Source: Mesostigma viride
Lineage: Eukaryota; Streptophyta; Mesostigmatophyceae; Mesostigmatales; Mesostigmataceae
Length of the DNA: 64,000 nucleotides
Assembly: GCA_009746045.1 (NCBI GenBank)
Contig: RPFO01000231.1
Span: 1,620,840 to 1,684,839 of the forward strand
Direction of reading: 5' to 3'
Part shown: piece after piece, positions 50,170 to 61,376 of the stretch
Position numbering within the stretch: the stretch's first letter is position 1
Layout of the letters: each line of letters starts with the position of its first letter
Program-made: the position numbers and the translations under genes
The notes under the pieces: generated by a model
The model's database searches: none
What the model was told of the DNA's origin: nothing
What the model saw: the letters and a program-made list of their open reading frames with translations, nothing else

Positions 50170-52793
50170 ATGGACATTCTGCCGACTGCGCCTGTGTTGG
50201 TCGCGTGCCTGTGTTCGGCTGCCGTGATCTACTACATCTTCAAACACTTGTGGAAACCGGTTGTCATCTTAAATGTCACATGCCATAACGGAGATTGTCG
50301 TGCGGCGGCGACAAAGTCATGCGCCAGGTGTCACGTGGTCTATTACTGCTCCAAAGTGAGTTCTCTCGTCGTAAATTGCGGTTTGCCTACGGAAGACAAT
50401 AATGGCAACAGCTACAAGAGATACCGCGTTTATCTTCGTTCATCATAGCTCGTGCTGCTGTCGAGACCTATGCTTGATGAGCTGGTTTCTATCATGCTCA
50501 CAAAACTCGTCCCCCCGTGCGTTTCGCTTGACTACAGGAATGCCAGGTCAGCGATTACGTTCTTCACAAAGAAAAGTGCATGCACAGTACCGCGTGGGAG
50601 GAGCGAGCAAGCGAGGAGGCGCCCCCGTTAGACCTATCCGAAGCTACCGAGCTGGTTGGCGCGGTGTCGCGCCAGCTGGATGGCATGCTCGACACGCCTG
50701 CCGACGAGGATCCACCCTTCAAGAGACTCCAAGCCGTCCTGCGCCGCATGTCGGTCAAGAACCAACGAACACTTGCCCGAGCGGGCGCGTGCGAAATGCT
50801 GGCATCCGCTCTGGACCGTGCGGTGCGGTCTCAGCCCGGTAGCACGGGTCAACTCAGCCCGGTATCCCTCCACGACATTGTCTCGTGCATGATGTACCTG
50901 GCGGGCAACTCGGTCAAGAACAAGGCTGCCTTGGGGCAGCTCGGGGCTATCGCAAGCTTGACCGCTACCCTCCGGCACGCAATTCAGAAAAACGACGTGC
51001 CGCTCGTGATGGCCACCGTCGCCCTCCTGGGGGATCTAGCCGAGTCCAGGGTCTCGTCATTCTGCGAGGCATTCGGTTCCGCTGGCGCTTTTGAGGCGGC
51101 CGCCGAGTGCGTGGCGTGGGCCGCTGCCACGCCATCTCCCGACAAAGTGGGCCCTGGCAAAGCCTCGTCTCCCCGCACCTCGGCCTGCGCCTTGCTGGTT
51201 GCGCTCCAGGCCGTGGCGGACGCATGCACGCGTCCCGGTTGCGGCAACCGTGCGAGGCTGGTCTGGAACGGTCCGCTGTTCACGGCCTGCCGTGGGTCGC
51301 GCCACCGGCTGTTCACTGCGCTCGATGCCTGCCTGAGCGATGCGGTGGCCGCGGCCGAGTTCCTGTCGAGCCAAGCCACGGCGACCCCGGCTCCCACAGG
51401 ATCCCATTTCAACCCCTTCTGGAACTGCCGGGACCTGGCACTGCGGGGCATGTTTTCGGGTCTCCCCGCGAGCGCGCGAGGCGGCCTCGCCCGCTCGCTC
51501 CTGCAGGGCGCCGCGACCGACCTGACGTGCGTCTGCGCCGTCATCAACGCGCTGATCGCCGCCGGACAGGACGTCGGCCCGGCCAGGACCCACCACGCCG
51601 TGACCACCCAGATGGTGACCACTACCCCCACCGCACACCGGTTTGATCGGCGGCAAGGAGTGCTGGCTCCGCTCGTCCGATACGCCGCCAGCGGTCGCCC
51701 TCTCAGGCGGTGGTGGTTCTATGGCGACGTGGCGCGCTCGCTGGCCAGCCCGCTAGTGTGTGACAACCTGGTGCGCGTGCTCGCGTTGGCACGGTCGCCA
51801 TTGTGGGCGGCCGAGCGCGCCATGGCACTCAGGGGCATGCCCGTCGAGGCCGCGACCCCTTTGGGTGGAGGATCGTGGGCACATGAGCGGGACGCAATGC
51901 TGCAGGGTGCCACGACCTCTTTGGTTGATCCCTTGCCGTTGCACGCCCTCGTCGGTGACGTTGCGTGGATGATCTACACGCTGTGCGAAGCCCACGACCA
52001 TGCGGCCCCCTTCCAAACGCACATCGGCTGCTCGCACCTGGTGCACCTGCTGTGGGCGGCCAACCAGGAGTGTGCGGGCAAGGAAGGTACCAATGGGGGC
52101 CGCAACGTCGCCGGTGACATGCGCCAGCATGCCGGCACGCACACACGCCCACGACGGCGTGCCAGCTGTGTCCCCAACAGCCCTTCCCAAGAGCAAAACG
52201 ATGCACAACGTGGACCGGATGGAGTCTCATTGGAAGTGCAAGAGGACGCGCTCTCGGCAATATGGGCGGTGGCGAGGAACGACATGGGCGCGGCGCAGCT
52301 GCACGCAGTGGGCGCGTGCGACCACCTGGTCCAGGCGCTGCGCCAGGGTGTCGAGCGGGACGATCTGGACTTGGTCATCTTCGCGGCGCGGCCGCTGCGC
52401 CGGGTCATCACGGCGGTCCCTGACGCCCTTGGCCAGCTGGCACGGAACGCATACGCGTGCTGGCTTCTGGTGAAGTGCGCGCAGATGGCGCTGGCGCGTG
52501 GGGGGGGCGGCCAGGCGGCACCTGGCAGGGTGGGGTGGCCATGGCCGTTGATATGCTGGGTGGATTTCTGGTGGCTCATGCTGAGCGCGCACCCGGCGTG
52601 CGTGCATGATTTCTGGGCCGCGGGCGCGTCGGATGTGCTGGAGCAGGTGCTGGAGGCGACCGCCTTTTTTTCGTGTGATCGCGAATCATTCGAGACAGCG
52701 GCGGGTATACTTGGGCGAATGGTGGGGTTGAGGATGCAGAAATGCAGGCGCAATGCTTCTGCTAACGTGACGATTTCGTCAGAATTTTTTTGA
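50170..52793 (+). CDS. Membrane-anchored MYND/armadillo-like protein, two exons
   Basis: Exon 1 is 50,170-50,355. The intron is 50,356-50,537 (GTGAGT...CTACAG, 182 bp, phase 0). Exon 2 is 50,538-52,793. The product has 813 residues. Residues 8-28 are a hydrophobic segment (VLVACLCSAAVIYYIFKHLW), a likely N-terminal membrane anchor. The MYND finger spans 38-76 (C38/C43, C51, C54, C60, C64, H72, C76) and is completed only by splicing: exon 1 ends YYCSK and exon 2 begins ECQVSDYVLHKEKC. Armadillo-like helical repeats follow, clearest at about 180-235 (NKAALGQLGAIASLTATLRH) and 628-680 (DALSAIWAVARNDMGAAQLH). Roles of membrane-bound protein interaction are inferred. The reconstructed zinc finger is strong support for the splice sites. 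E2F-like sites lie upstream. Confidence 0.82.
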
Positions 52794-52985
52794 CGGAAAA
52801 ACTAAAATTTGCCATTAAATGTCAACATTTTGGGGTAAATCGTCAACACTTTGACGCCAATAAATTGCCGATTTCGTCAACATTTTGACGTTCGCAAGTG
52901 GTAGTGCGTCAACCGCGTTTCGAACACAAGGGGCGCGGCGTCAACTGGACTGGGGGGTAGGGGCGCAGCGTCAACCACCTAGTTC
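52760..52985. repeat. Cluster of GTCAACATTTTGAC-like motifs
   Basis: Just after the stop codon, near-palindromic motifs of the type CGTCAACATTTTGACG occur at about 52,770-52,795, 52,828-52,854 and 52,876-52,893. Related motifs occur at 54,560-54,576 and 54,658-54,675. The type of element is unknown. Confidence 0.55.
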
Positions 52986-53003
52986 TTATGCAATATTCCC
53001 GTT

Positions 53004-53065
53004 TGACAGTACTACTTCGTACTTGCTGTTCTTGTGACAGTACTACTTCGTACTTGCTGTTCTTG
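53004..53065 (+). repeat. 31-bp tandem duplication
   Basis: A unit beginning TGACAGTACTACTTCGTAC is present twice without interruption, at 53,004-53,034 and 53,035-53,065. Confidence 0.9.
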
Positions 53066-53236
53066 TACGGTGACTGCTACGGTGCATTCATCTTGCGAGC
53101 CATCAGAAGGCTCCAGAAGTTTCTGATGATCATTGGGCACTTGGCACTGTTAAGCTTACATGCAATGCAGGGGGCAGCCTGTCACGGGAATTCAGTGAAA
53201 AGCAACCGAGGGAAAAGGCAGGCGATAGCCATGCTG

Positions 53237-53420
53237 TAATTAATTAATTAATTAAACATGCAGGTGCTCCTGTTGGGGAGTCACGGAGCACCGAAGTGCT
53301 TAGTTTTAATCCCTGTGTGTGCACAACAGGAGAAAGGGAAGAGACCCCCAGTCTCCTTCATGCCTAAGGCATGCCACAGCTGCATTCGGGCACGCTAGCT
53401 AAACGGACACGCTAACAATC
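53237..53420 (-). mobile_element. LINE 3' end
   Basis: A TAATTAATTAATTAATTAA tail, then the CTCCTGTTGGGGAG hairpin with GTCACGGAGCACCGAAGTGC. The body follows 8,465-8,640 (GCATGCCACAGCTGCATTCG against GGCAAGCCACAGCTGCAATC). Confidence 0.65.
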
Positions 53421-53562
53421 CGGCAATCTGTGGGTGCAATAAGACCCATGTGAGCATGGCATAACAAGGAGCGTGGGCAATGGATGCTGTAATGGTTGCA
53501 GGTCGCGTTAGATCGTTTCCAATGGATGCGTTTTATGTTTAATATTATTGCGATAAAGAATG

Positions 53563-53959
53563 GTTAACACGAAAGGTGGCGTGTCTTTCAAGTCAGAGTC
53601 CATCGCGAGCTTTTTCAGGAAAAAACTGGGTGGACCGGCTTCGGAAGATGCGGAAAAACATGTCGTGGACTTTGCATGGTAGGATGTTGGCGGACGAGAG
53701 GCAGTGTAAGCACCGGCGGTCGTGCATCGAAGCGGGCGAGGGAAGAGTGCTCATGACAAGGCGGTTGATGCGGGGGCAACCGGAAGCGGCACCGAGAAAT
53801 CGTCTGGCCCTGCACCTGCGGATACAGCAACTGAAACTGCGGAACGAGGGTCGGCGACGGCCAGCATGTGCACCGCGCGCTGGCCTCAAGAGGCTGCCAC
53901 CCAAGTGTGCAGATCTATGTGTTCATTGTGTCCAATGATAGCGACGAAGAGGATGAGCT
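53563..53959 (+). pseudogene. Unassigned broken ORF with acidic tail
   Basis: It begins MVNTKGGVSFKSESIASFFR, stops after EKHVVDFAW, continues in other frames and ends VYVFIVSNDSDEEDELDL at 53,959. The acidic end and the reading of both ends suggest a real but frameshifted protein of about 130 residues. I do not recognise the family. GTCAACATTTTGAC motifs lie on both sides, so it may be part of an unknown mobile element. Confidence 0.25.
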
Positions 53960-54567
53960 GGACTTGTGAATATTGTAGTGGTGTGATGACTTGTTGTCTG
54001 TGCCCAGCCGGCCAGCCCTGAATATGCCAGCCCACCTTCCATGGTTCGCTTAGGTCGCTTGGCGTTTGGCAATTAACCTTGATGGGTCACTATTGTCTAC
54101 CAAGTCAAGGGTCACTATTGTCTACCCAGCCCTGCACTTGGCACATGTGTTTTTACACCATACATGTATGGGCCCTAGAGGCACAATGGGCCACTGGCAC
54201 AGTCGCACAGGCAGTACATGCCCGCAATAATGTAATGTTATCAAAGAGACAACCAGTTATGTTATGTTTGTTGTATGTGTACCAGTTGTATGTGTAATGT
54301 TATGTTTTCATGTGACTACTGAGTGTTGGTATAGTTGTGGCCTTTAGAAAAGTTTTGACTGTAGGAAGTACCACTTGCCAATGCTATAATTCAATGGAAG
54401 CAAGTTGTTATGGAAACAGCACCCCATATCACACCCCCTCCCCTTCCTTTTTCAACGAGACAGCGCTTACGTTTGGAAGCTAATCTCCTAATTAGCAGGC
54501 TCACAGGCAAGCCCCCTTCCAAAAAGCATTCATTTTGTTGGACGATACGCCGGCGCAAAAAGTCAAC
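53960..54567. other. No gene seen
   Basis: Short frames only. There is a short direct repetition of GGGTCACTATTGTCTACC at 54,083-54,128. Confidence 0.4.
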
Positions 54568-54577
54568 ATTTGACGGA

Positions 54578-54633
54578 TTAATTAATTATTTATTTAATTG
54601 ACACGTGACTGCGTCACGTGAGCATAAGTCCTC
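54578..54633 (-). mobile_element. 56-bp LINE stub with 10-bp target duplication
   Basis: The insert starts TTAATTAATTATTTATTTAA and ends GAGCATAAGTCCTC on the plus strand, the second-subfamily LINE end on the minus strand. ATTTGACGGA flanks it at 54,568-54,577 and 54,634-54,643. Confidence 0.8.
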
Positions 54634-54818
54634 ATTTGACGGATGGCGAAGGGGCAAAAGTCAACATTTTGACGATTCCTAAAACCCTTAGCAGAAGCAC
54701 AGTGCAGGCTTTGTCGGAATCGGACCGAGCTGTGCAATGGCTGCCATGAATGTCACCTCCAAATCTTAGCGATGGTGATGCCCAACGTCACCTTCCAATA
54801 AAATAAGCTAAGCGTGCC

Positions 54819-54907
54819 GACTCGAGCACGCGGACAAGATAACGGCAGGCTCGAGCTACCATGGTCCGGATTCTCCCGATTTCTGGCCTGCGCTGGTTGT
54901 CTTCTTG
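54819..54907. repeat. Short dispersed 89-bp repeat, copy 2
   Basis: Flanked by the perfect 18-bp direct repeat AAATAAGCTAAGCGTGCC (54,801-54,818 and 54,908-54,925). It starts GACTCGAGCACGCGGACAAG and ends GCTGGTTGTCTTCTTG. A target duplication of this length points to retroposition. It contains GGCTCGAGCTACC, which only loosely recalls a tRNA B box. Confidence 0.8.
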
Positions 54908-54925
54908 AAATAAGCTAAGCGTGCC

Positions 54926-55440
54926 CGTGAAAGGGCATAAAGTTAACTACTTTTTCTTAGTTGATCACTACAGAGTGGATTCAAGTAATCTATCAAATGA
55001 ACTCATGAATCATGATACCTGCGGTCCGAGCTAGGGAGCCACGCTGTCCTGGAAGGCATATGCTGTCAAGCCTGCACGCTGACCTTGTCTTGTAATTGAC
55101 ATTTTGCGCGCTGATGGGAAGACATCAGTTGATTATGGCTACTACGCTTTTCTTTTCCTGGTAGTCTTTCCCGGCCATGTCGTAAGTGCACTATATTGAT
55201 TGAGATTGCGGACTGGAGAGCAATTGGCAGCGCTAGAGACATGCATGAAGCATTACCAACGTTGCAATACCAACGTTGCGAATTTATGGGGAGCATCACG
55301 CTGTTGGACGGCAAGCTAGTCTCATCAGCCATGTGCATTAGTGACACAACAATATATTCCTGGACACATGGCATTCCAACGGCTAGAGGAGCTATCTGAG
55401 CGGGAAGGCGCAAAGCGCGCGGATCGCTGCTTGGTTGGCC
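54926..55440. other. No gene seen
   Basis: Short frames on both strands. It contains a tandem CCAACGTTGC phrase at 55,256-55,277. Nothing else is supportable. Confidence 0.35.
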
Positions 55441-56192
55441 TTGTTGTGATGCCGTCCTTGTTGTGGTGCCGTCCTTGTTGTGGTGCCATCCTTGTTGCGG
55501 TGCCATCCTTGTTGTGCTGCCGTCCTTGTTGTGGTGCCATCCTTGTTGCGGTGCCGTCCTTGTTGTGGTGCCATCCTTGTTGCGGTGCCGTCGTTGTTGT
55601 GGTGCCGTCCTTGTTGTGGTGCCGTTCTTGTTGTGCTGCCGTCCTTCTGTCCTTGTTGTGCTGCCGTCCTTGTTGTGGTGCCGTCCTTGTTGCGGTGCCG
55701 TCCTTGTTGTGCTGCCGTCCTTATTGTGGTGCTGTCCTTGTTGTGGTGCCGTCCTTGTTGTGGTGCCGTCCTTGTTGTGGTGCCATCCTTGTTGCGGTGC
55801 CGTCCTTGTTGTGCTGCCGTCCTTGCTGTGTTGCCGTCCTTGTTGTGGTGCCGTCCTTGTTGTGCTGCCGTCCTTGTTGTGATGCCGTCCTTGTTGTGGT
55901 GCCGTCCTTGTTGTGATACCGTCCTTGTTGTGGTGCTGTCGTTGTTGTGCTGCCATCCTTGTTGCGGTGCCGTCCTTGTTGTGCTGCCGTCCTTGTTGCG
56001 GTGCCGTCCTTGTTGTGCTGCCGTCCTTGCTGTGGTGCCGTCCTTCTTGTGCTGCCGTCCTTCCGTCCTTGTTGTGATGCCGTCCTTGTTGTGCTGCCGT
56101 CCTTGTTGCGGTGCCGTCCTTGCTGTGGTGCCGTCTTTGTTGTGGTCCCGTCCTTGTTGTGATGCCGTCCTTGTTGTGGTGCCGTCCTTCTA
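55441..56192. repeat. 17-bp minisatellite, about 44 units
   Basis: The unit is TGCCGTCCTTGTTGTGG with common variants (CCATCC for CCGTCC, TGCGG for TGTGG, TGCTG for TGGTG). Because 17 is not a multiple of three and the unit has no stop in any frame, all six frames stay open for most of the array. This gives 17-residue protein repeats such as VPSLLWCRPCCGAVLVV on one strand and HHNKDGTTTRTAPQQGR on the other. Two short deletions (near 55,645 and 56,060) reset the phase. I treat the long frames, including 55,066-56,232 (-), as by-products. Confidence 0.9.
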
Positions 56193-58820
56193 ACCGTGTG
56201 CTTGATGACGGCCGCCAACCCCAAGGCATCACGCCGGGGCATTGCAGTCAAACAGAAAAGGGGCAAGGAGAAGCGCGGCTGGAGATAGAAGCACATATGT
56301 TGCCCCAACCAACAAGTATGAATAAGCAATTCAGGGTTTCATACCTGGACTTCAGCGACGGGCACTCCGGGAGGGATAAGGATGGAGAGGTTGCGCATTC
56401 CAGCGCTTGAGGCAAATGGAAAATATGGCTGCCAACGGTAAAACTGTATAATGGCACCAATTAACGTTGCCATTGTCTAGCTGAGCACATGTTGGGAATA
56501 AGACAGTAAAAAAAAAAATAATAATCATAAGCAACAAGCACGCCTGCTTGAGGGGCCGTCTCGATCGGCAACGCACCATTGGGACCCGACCAAACAAAGC
56601 AAGCCCGTTATTGTGCGCGCTCCTACATGCATCGACCAATGAACAACGCAGAAGAACCAACACAGCTCGCAGGAAAGTAAAGGACACCACTACCAGCAAC
56701 CCCCCTCACCCGTTGAAGGTACTTACAACTGTTGCAAGGTGATGGCGAGCACAGTCGACGGTAACTCGCCTAGATTTGGTCCTCCCGGCAACATAACAAG
56801 GCAATATTGCTCTTTGATGTGACGCTCAACTGGCAGAAGATGCAGCAATTCAAAAGAACACAATCGATAGAAACGACGTCACTTGATTCACTGCATAGAA
56901 AGATTCTTCCACGACTATCACTGTAAGCTCTGGAGAAAATCCATGCTCGAATCCCTCATCTATTGGATAAATTGACGCTAACTTGTATTCTTAGAAACAA
57001 GATACTGAAACGTCAATTTACATCCAGATAAGTGTCCATGCCGCCATGCCTGCCGGCCGGGGTACACGCGGGGGCATGTTTCCACGAGTCTGGCATCCAG
57101 ACTTTCTTTCCCCCCCTCCCCCCAAGGAAGCTGAAGGAGGTGGAAATTATTTCCATGGAACTGGGTTATCATATCCATGGAAGTCGACGAATCCAACACG
57201 CGTCCGGACTCACCAGTCACCCGACTGACCCGAGCCCAGTTGTTGGTGTTTTTGTTGATTCCACGCCGGATACTGTAAGGGCCAGCAGAGATTCTATATT
57301 GATCTTTTCACAGATCTGTAAAGTTAGGGCCCGAAGAATACAGATGGCTAGGCGTACATACAGATCTGTTTTTTTAATTGCAGATCCGTAAGTAAACTCC
57401 GACGTAAAGCCCTTACGTCTTCGGGGGTCGAGGTGTAGGCCGTGTTCAGTATGTACCTGGAAGCAAAATTCAGCCATGGCTACGAAAGCTAGAGGAATGT
57501 CAGCCGTATTACCTGCACACGAGGGTAATTAAATCATATTGCCGCGTGCACTAGGCTCTGTATTCTGGTCGCACCCACGTGCCTTGGCTTCATTGGATTA
57601 TGCGCCTTAACGAACTGAGTCGAGGAAAAACGCGAGGAGTGCCATCTAAGCAGTTGCTTGTAATGTCCATACGCCCGGGCATCTTATGATCTGTCTAGCA
57701 AGCACGCAATTTCCTTGGATGAATCAAAAAGCTTTTGACATTTTAATGGCGACATTGAAGTCCGGCCACGACATGCTCAAGAGCTTCGTTGCCGAGAAAG
57801 GTTTAAAAGGTGTGCTTTGTTTCTATGTTGAAATTTTCGGGGAAATGGGTATATTTTATTAGCCAATTATGGACCAAAGAGGTGAGAGGGGAAATGAGTA
57901 TCAGCGAATCCTAATTAAAGGTGGGCACACACACGTGTGGAGGTGACAGGTGAAAGGCTAATAGGGCGCGTTATTAGACCACAGAAGCCAGTGGACCTGA
58001 GTCATGTCGCCGTGAATAATGGTGAATACCTCTTCTGTATTCCCTGTTTCCCGCGCTATTTCGTGTGCCAGCCCGGCGCGGCGTGGTTTCAAAAAAATAA
58101 TATTTGTGGCGAGCAAACGCCACTATTATATGTACTGTAACTGAAACACGGAGCGTGGCGGTGCGGCCTGCGTGTGTTTTCATCGAGGAAATCAGCTTGT
58201 CAGCTGTGAGCAATTGACAGTAGTCACCTGATTGCGAGTCAAGTGATCAATGACCATGAGGCCAGGCGAAGGCATTCTCGAAACCATGAGAAATCGGGAG
58301 TTGTGTTTGTGTTAGCCGCCGTGATCGCGAGGTGACGGCTGACGTTCTCGACGCCCCGGTGGCGCTGCAGCCTCCTCCCTGCATGCATGTGCAATTAAAT
58401 TTTGGGTACGTAGACGTGACGTGGACTAACGGGATGCGTGTTTTTTCCCCGGCCCCCTGCTTTGTAATAATGTTGTCCTTCCCTTTCTGGTCTAGTAATT
58501 GAAGACGTACTACATGGACAGTCTGCAGGCCCCGGTTGTTCTCTCGGAAATGCATTTTGATTATGAGTCGACCTTCGATTTATAACTACAAACATAGGTA
58601 TATAATAGCAACAAATTATATGCATCGACTTCCAGAGCCAGCTACGTTTAGTACATGATCGTCGACTGACCTAACATGAACTTTTGATTGTGATTGGCGG
58701 CTGACATGCTCTGGCCGACGAATATGTGGTACTACGTTCTGAGAAATCGCTTCTGCACGCGAGTTGCTGTCAGCGAGCAAGCCTTGTGGACATCATTATC
58801 ATACGCGGGAGCCAATAACC
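56193..58820. other. Gene-poor stretch
   Basis: No supportable gene. A 47-codon frame at 57,719-57,862 (MNQKAFDILMATLKSGHDML) reads like protein but stands alone. There is an A-rich run near 56,509-56,520 and a single TTTCCCGCG at about 58,045. Confidence 0.35.
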
Positions 58821-58917
58821 ATGCATATGCAGAGTAATTGGGGTCGAGCGATCTTTTTCGTTCTGGTCGGCGCCATCACGATTGTCTCCATCTTCAGCTC
58901 GCGGGCACATGCAACCG
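58821..58917 (+). CDS. Possible first exon of a secreted protein
   Basis: An ATG opens MHMQSNWGRAIFFVLVGAIT, then IVSIFSSRAHAT, a good signal peptide: short polar start with one Arg, a long hydrophobic core, and an AHA cleavage-type site. It runs into a consensus donor GTGCGT at 58,918. Without splicing the frame stops two codons later. I could not identify a second exon. The frame at 59,247-59,462, ending GLGFDLAEGQCQCGW, is one candidate. Confidence 0.3.
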
Positions 58918-61376
58918 GTGCGTAATTTGTGTCATGATCAGTCAGCTGGGCTTTCGGCTGTTATAAGTTAGTAGCAGTACTTGTGACGGCTCCAAGCCGG
59001 CCCAGGCCCCCGATACCCCCACGTGTCAACCCCGCTAGCTGCTGTACATGATAAGGCAGGTAGTCAGTTGTACGTAGAGCAACACTGACGCCAAGCTAGC
59101 CTATCACTAGACTGATCCAGGGATGAACTTCAAAAACAAACAAAGTCATTAATGAATTGAATCTAGCCTGCCCTGGGTGGTTATTCTAGGGAGAAACAGC
59201 AAGCAGACAACAGAAATGCCGGGGGAGTAAAAAATACCCGACTGCCTTGGACGGCTGGGATGAAAAAAAAAAAGAAGAATTTTTATTACATAAAGAAAGT
59301 TCGGTGGCCCCAAGTAGCTCCCAACAATTGATCTGGACAGGGTATTTAATGAATGCACATAGGGCAAAAATTGACTATGGCTTACAAATCAATAATGCAG
59401 ACGGTGTAGTTTACGGGCTAGGGTTTGACTTGGCGGAAGGACAATGTCAGTGTGGATGGTAACCTGGAGGATTGCGACAGTTGCACGTGGAACAGGCTTG
59501 ATCAGAAATTGTTAATGCATTTATCAGACCATTACAAGGTGAAGACGATGGCGATGGCGGCAGGTAGATCTCGCCAGTTTTCGCGCGAATTTCAGTGGCT
59601 GTTGGGTGGCACGACCATGATGATGTGTTCAAAGGTTGATAATTAGGTTTCTACGAGTTTGTTGAGGTACTGCAAAGGAAACGTAGACTTTTCCAGTTTC
59701 TCACCCACCTTTCATGCGGAAACTCTGGAAACCGGCATACATATTATTTCGGCAAGACTCGGGTCTGCTGCGGCACCATGCTTGGTATTTCCATGGTGTT
59801 TCGACTTCTTAACACATGTTTATTCATTCCGAACGCCCGGACTGTCGGCTAAACCGAGATTTGTGCAGACTTTAATTGGGTAGCTCCGGGCATAATGGTG
59901 CCTGCAAATAGCGTAAGGCGTGACCGTGGCTATTGCTACGGTATGCTGTATTTTCCTGGAAATGGCCTCTGCCACCGGCTCAATAGTGCTTGCAGGCGTA
60001 AGTATATCGTGTTTCTACCTAGTTTCTGCCAGTTTTCCACTTATTTCTACCGACCTCTGCCCAGCCTCTCTAAGACCGCCATCCTACTCGACGGTGCCTG
60101 CATGTCAGCCATAGCAGGTTGCAGTTGTGCAGTATTTAGGTGCTGTATACGTCGTCAAGCCGTGCATAAATCGTGAGGATTGGATGTTGATGGTTTATAC
60201 TGCGTTGATTGAGCAAGAAGATCAGCTAGGTGCCCATAATCATGGTGTATAATCATGTGTTGTTAGCATCTTGCCACCATTTGCTAGCATGCATTCCAGC
60301 GTCATCTTTGCCTGCATGTAAGCTCATGGATCACTCAACCTATCCAAGCCTTGCATTACACGTGCGTCTCTCTTTCAGTATTGCACGCGTTATGGAGTGA
60401 AAACCCAGCACCTCCCTTCCCACGAGGCATGTGCTCAACACGTTGTGAGAGTGGATTATGCTTTGGCTATGGCAGCATGCCTGATTCAGTCATATTAGGT
60501 CATCCATGCAGTCATGATGTTTGATGCATGTTTGATGCTGTATAACTTATACAACACCTATTTTCAACGTTTTGACCCTCCTAGCTCATTATGGCCCTGT
60601 TTATGGGGCTCGTGCATGTCGTTCCGTCATGTTGTAAAGGGCTCTCATTTTTCCCACTGCGTTGTACTGCGTTGTGTTTGTGATGCTAGTGAAAAATAGC
60701 TCCAGTGGCCCAATGGGCCTGAGTTTGGTTCCACAGAGCCTGCATATGTTGCCCATAGCTCGTGCAAGAAGCCAGATTTTTTTCATGAACCATTTGTGAA
60801 TAAGCACATGACTTGTGACCTAGGGTCAACAAATCGCGGTCATGGCCAGACCCCCCTGTATTCAAACCAGTGTATCTGCCTAATGAATTAGCATTTTGTA
60901 GGTCTGAGTAGCTCAAAAAATCCTTTGATTTATGGGCTCTCAGGAAAGTATACACATGACTATGTAGGGAAAAATGTTTCCCTACATTTTATGACGTGTT
61001 CTATAAATAGCTCACAACGCAGTATATCGCGTTCTAAAAAAAAACACGGGTTAGCTCTTATAAATTCCGCGGCATCCGGGCCGACTTTGCCATGGCCCAT
61101 GTGGTCTAGATCCTTCCCAGGCCCAGTGGTGGGCGGGTAGCGCTGTTGCTGCGTGTCAAATCGTAGTTTTGTACCTAGTTAGTTGTGTTGGCTTGATGTT
61201 TGCATGCCAGTGTCAGATGATTTTCTTAAGGGTTCAAGATTCCTCTTTCGGGGCTTTCCTTACGCAACTGCATGCCGCTCTCCTCAGGCTCCGTAATTTA
61301 ATATTAGTACTGTCAATGATTACAGAAGTGTATTTAGTAGTTGGCAGACATCCTACGCTAAGTTAATTGGCCAGCA
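58918..61376. other. Gene-poor stretch
   Basis: Short frames only. One at 59,920-59,998 (VAIATVCCIFLEMASATGSI) ends at a GTAAGT donor and could be an exon, but nothing ties it to a gene. Confidence 0.3.

Noticed and set aside
55066-56232. A 388-codon minus-strand frame and several plus-strand frames of 130-240 codons
   Set aside because: They follow directly from a stop-free 17-bp tandem repeat. All frames are equally open and none has a domain, promoter or splice support.
57719-57862. 47-codon frame MNQKAFDILMATLKSGHDML...
   Set aside because: Reads like protein but is short and isolated, with no splice or promoter support that I can defend.
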